Assembly (NCBI GenBank): GCA_003164275.1
Contig: PLSY01000229.1
Coordinates: 1 to 23,971, forward strand
Direction: 5' to 3'
Source of the DNA: Acidimicrobiaceae bacterium
Lineage (GTDB): Bacteria > Actinomycetota > Acidimicrobiia > Acidimicrobiales > RAAP-2
DNA length: 23,971 nucleotides
The notes under the pieces are model-generated. The model was not told where the DNA came from. It saw only the letters and a program-made list of their open reading frames with translations, and searched no databases. Below, in pieces: positions 21,955-23,971 of the stretch. Position numbers and translations under genes: made by a program. Each line of letters starts with the position of its first letter. Positions within the stretch are counted from its first letter, which is position 1.

Positions 21955-23562
21955 TCAGCCGGGGCCGGCCTCGATGCCCTGGAGCTCGTCGGCTCTCTCC
22001 CTCAGCTTGTTCTTCGCCACCTTGTCGAGGGTGGCACGAGGGAACTCTTCGACCACGTACACAGCTCGGGGCACCTTGAAGTCGGCGAGATTCGCGGCAC
22101 ACTGCTCGATGACCGACTTCTCCAGGCGACTCTCGTCATCGTCGGCCCCGGGGCCGACGATGACGAAGGCCACGGGCACCTCGTTCAGCATCTCGTGGGT
22201 TCGGGCCACGACGGCGACATCACTTATCCCGGGTACCTGCCGACAGACATCTTCCACTTCCCGTGCCGAGACGTTCTCGCCGCCCACCTTCAGTACATCA
22301 GCGTCCCGATCGCAGTAGAAGAAGTAACCATCATCCGAGATGCGCACCACATCGCCCGTCTTGAACCATCCGTCATCGGTGAAGCTCTTGTTCATCGCTT
22401 CGGGATTGTCGTAGTACTCGAGGAACAACTGGATCCCGCGGGTGCCCCTGACCCAGAGCTCGCCCCGCTCCCCGGCCCGACAGACATCCCCTGTGTCGGA
22501 GTCCACGACCAGCATCTCGTAGCCCGGGGTAGGCCGGCCCATCGATCCCCTCGGCGTCGTGCGACCAGGGTTGTCGTTAGTGGCATGGATCACCGTCTCG
22601 GTCATGCCGTAGGCCGGAATGACACGAAGGCCGAGCCACTGCTCCAGCTCAGGAACGACCAATCCGAAGACGCCGACCTTCAACGAGTGCTCCGGCACCC
22701 CTTGGCTGGCTACGGCCTGGTAGACGAACGGGATCAGGGAAATGTGAGTGACCCTGTGGTTGGTGACAACCTCCCAGAATCTCGAGGAGGAGAACTTGGG
22801 CTGGAGGACGACAGTCCCGCCTACCCCAAGGGTCGTCCAGATGGACCAGCTCTGGGCATTCACGTGGAAGAACGGCAGGAACACGAGGTAGATGTCGTCG
22901 CTCTCCATTGAGATATTGGTCGGCCCGACCCGAGCGGCCCACAGGGCGTTGGCGTGGGTGTGCACGACCGCCTTGGGCTGGGATGTCGTCCCCGAGGTGA
23001 ACAGGATCCCGACCGGCGCCATGGGATCCGGGGTGCGCAAAGAGAACTCGTCTGGCGAACCGTAGAGCGCATCGAACTGGTCGAGGCCATGGTCAGCCTC
23101 GGCGGGTGGGACCGGCTCCCCACCGTTGTCCTTCGTGACGGCGATCCAGCCCAAGTCCGGTCCGGCGCTGGCTACCAACGAGGCGAACTTGGGTTGGGTC
23201 ACCGCCGCCACGCAACCAGTCTTTTCGATAAAGAACTCCAGCTCAGCTCGGACCGATCGGGTGTTGGTGGTGACCCCGACCGCACCTACGGCCGCGCAGG
23301 CGTACCAGGCCAGCATCATCTCGGGGCAGTTGTCTGAGTGGATTAGGACCTTGTCCCCCATGCCCACACCCCGCCCGGTCAGCCCCGAGGCGACCTGTCG
23401 GACGGCACTCCAGAACTCGGCGTACGACCACGAGGTGGGACCACCACTGCGTGGCTCCCAGATGAGAAAGGTCTTGTCGGGCTGGGATTCTGCCCAGGAG
23501 GCCAGCAGCCGGGGAATGTCCTGTCCCGCGAACTGGAACCGATTCGCCACCATCTCATCCAT
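21955..23562 (-). CDS. Acyl-CoA synthetase / AMP-dependent ligase
   Basis: 535 residues from the ATG at 23562, chosen because GAGGAG lies nine bases upstream; longer in-frame starts add a basic, non-homologous leader. Signatures of the ANL superfamily: P-loop-like ILFTSGTTSQPKAVVHTH (186-203), FLPFFHVNAQ, AYGMTET (317-323, adenine/acyl site), GWFKTGD (398-404, ribose-binding Asp), RDADVLKVGGENVSAREVE (hinge and A8) and the C-terminal catalytic Lys region ATLDKVAKNKL. It forms an acyl-adenylate from a carboxylic acid and ATP, then the CoA ester. The pattern is closest to crotonobetaine/long-chain fatty-acid and cyclohexane-carboxylate type ligases, but the acid is not known. It could supply CoA esters to the other enzymes in the region. 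Confidence 0.9.
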   Translation of the reverse strand: MDEMVANRFQFAGQDIPRLLASWAESQPDKTFLIWEPRSGGPTSWSYAEFWSAVRQVASGLTGRGVGMGDKVLIHSDNCPEMMLAWYACAAVGAVGVTTNTRSVRAELEFFIEKTGCVAAVTQPKFASLVASAGPDLGWIAVTKDNGGEPVPPAEADHGLDQFDALYGSPDEFSLRTPDPMAPVGILFTSGTTSQPKAVVHTHANALWAARVGPTNISMESDDIYLVFLPFFHVNAQSWSIWTTLGVGGTVVLQPKFSSSRFWEVVTNHRVTHISLIPFVYQAVASQGVPEHSLKVGVFGLVVPELEQWLGLRVIPAYGMTETVIHATNDNPGRTTPRGSMGRPTPGYEMLVVDSDTGDVCRAGERGELWVRGTRGIQLFLEYYDNPEAMNKSFTDDGWFKTGDVVRISDDGYFFYCDRDADVLKVGGENVSAREVEDVCRQVPGISDVAVVARTHEMLNEVPVAFVIVGPGADDDESRLEKSVIEQCAANLADFKVPRAVYVVEEFPRATLDKVAKNKLRERADELQGIEAGPG

Positions 23563-23767
23563 CTGTCCGTTCTCCTCTGCTCGATCCCCACCGGACGGTC
23601 CACGTTTGGTCGGCTGTCGGCTATCCATCCGCGACACGCGGCCTCTGCGTCTTGCTCCAATGTGTAGCGCGCCCAGCGAACCCGTGCACAAGGACCGTAG
23701 CCCGATGGCCACCGGCTACCGGCCCTTGTTGTGGCTGTGGCGACCCGAGTCGTGACCGACGGGCGCC

Positions 23768-23971
23768 CTAGTTGTAGGGACCCGGTAGGTCATTAACTCG
23801 ATCGATGGGTGATTTACCCCCAAGGGCAGTGTGGCCTCGGTGATGATTGTAGAGATGCAAGAAGTCGTCGAATGCTGCGACCCGTTCCGCCTCTGATGCA
23901 TAGGTCCGGACATAGGCCCATTCCTCGAGCATGGTGCGGTTGAATCGCTCGACTTTGCCGTTGGTCTGGGG
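23768..23971 (-). mobile_element. IS481-family transposase, C-terminal part (runs off the edge)
   Basis: The minus strand carries 67 codons ending in TAG at 23770-23768 and continuing past the right edge. The sequence contains QTNGKVERFNRTMLEEWAY, YNHHRGHTALGGKSPIDRV and the closing NDLPGPYN, which match the end of the DDE integrase core and tail of IS481-type transposases; the Glu in GKVERFNR is the third catalytic acidic residue. The terminal inverted repeat and target duplication expected between 23563 and 23767 were not found with confidence. The element marks a potential boundary of recent insertion next to the ligase gene. Confidence 0.8.

Overview
The window is a GC-rich stretch of about 24 kb from what looks like an uncultured actinobacterium, possibly of the Acidimicrobiia type. 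The lineage is inferred from base composition, GTG/TTG starts with AGGAGG-like ribosome sites, an F420-type luciferase-like oxidoreductase, a mycofactocin-type SDR, and the general mix of CoA ligase, SDR, P450 and CoA-transferase genes. No rRNA, tRNA or CRISPR array was seen, and nothing marks it as phage or plasmid. It reads as a catabolic/accessory part of a chromosome, with a partial IS481-type transposase at the right edge.

Positions 1-2400 hold a divergent drug-efflux (MFS)/HxlR regulator pair sharing an inverted-repeat operator candidate, then a Tat-exported phosphoesterase (phospholipase C/acid phosphatase family). Positions 2781-5809 carry the most interesting metabolic block: a CitE-like lyase, divergent from a translationally coupled pair made of a family III CoA-transferase very like 2-methylfumaryl-CoA isomerase (Mct) and a mesaconyl-C4-CoA hydratase-like protein (Meh). 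Together these would convert mesaconyl-C1-CoA through mesaconyl-C4-CoA and citramalyl-CoA to acetyl-CoA and pyruvate, as in the second loop of the 3-hydroxypropionate bi-cycle; itaconate/mesaconate breakdown is the main alternative.

Positions 5913-11649 contain an ABC-F ATPase, an SDR divergent from a glutathione-independent formaldehyde dehydrogenase-like zinc enzyme, and a minus-strand pair of an NAD-dependent epimerase-like protein and a mycofactocin-type SDR. Positions 11650-12997 are gene-poor. They hold possible gene remnants (one CorA-like) and a compact unit: a long palindrome overlapping a -10-like box, a 17-codon leader peptide with a strong ribosome site, two hairpins and a 75-residue small protein.

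Positions 12998-15898 carry a membrane protein with a potassium-channel-like pore motif, an ArsC-family protein, a small conserved-looking protein and a third SDR. Positions 15984-19484 hold an LLM oxidoreductase followed by a cytochrome P450 (+ strand), facing an epimerase/VOC pair (- strand). The two epimerases (10699-11649 and 18579-19484) are paralogues. Positions 19744-23562 carry a TetR regulator, a small metallophosphoesterase, an OsmC peroxiredoxin, a frameshifted VOC pseudogene and an acyl-CoA ligase.

Taken together, the region suggests uptake and oxidation of an unidentified, probably hydrophobic substrate: CoA activation by the ligase, hydroxylation by the P450, and redox steps by the SDR, LLM and zinc enzymes. 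The Mct/Meh/lyase module would feed branched C5 CoA esters to central metabolism. The substrate cannot be read from the sequence.
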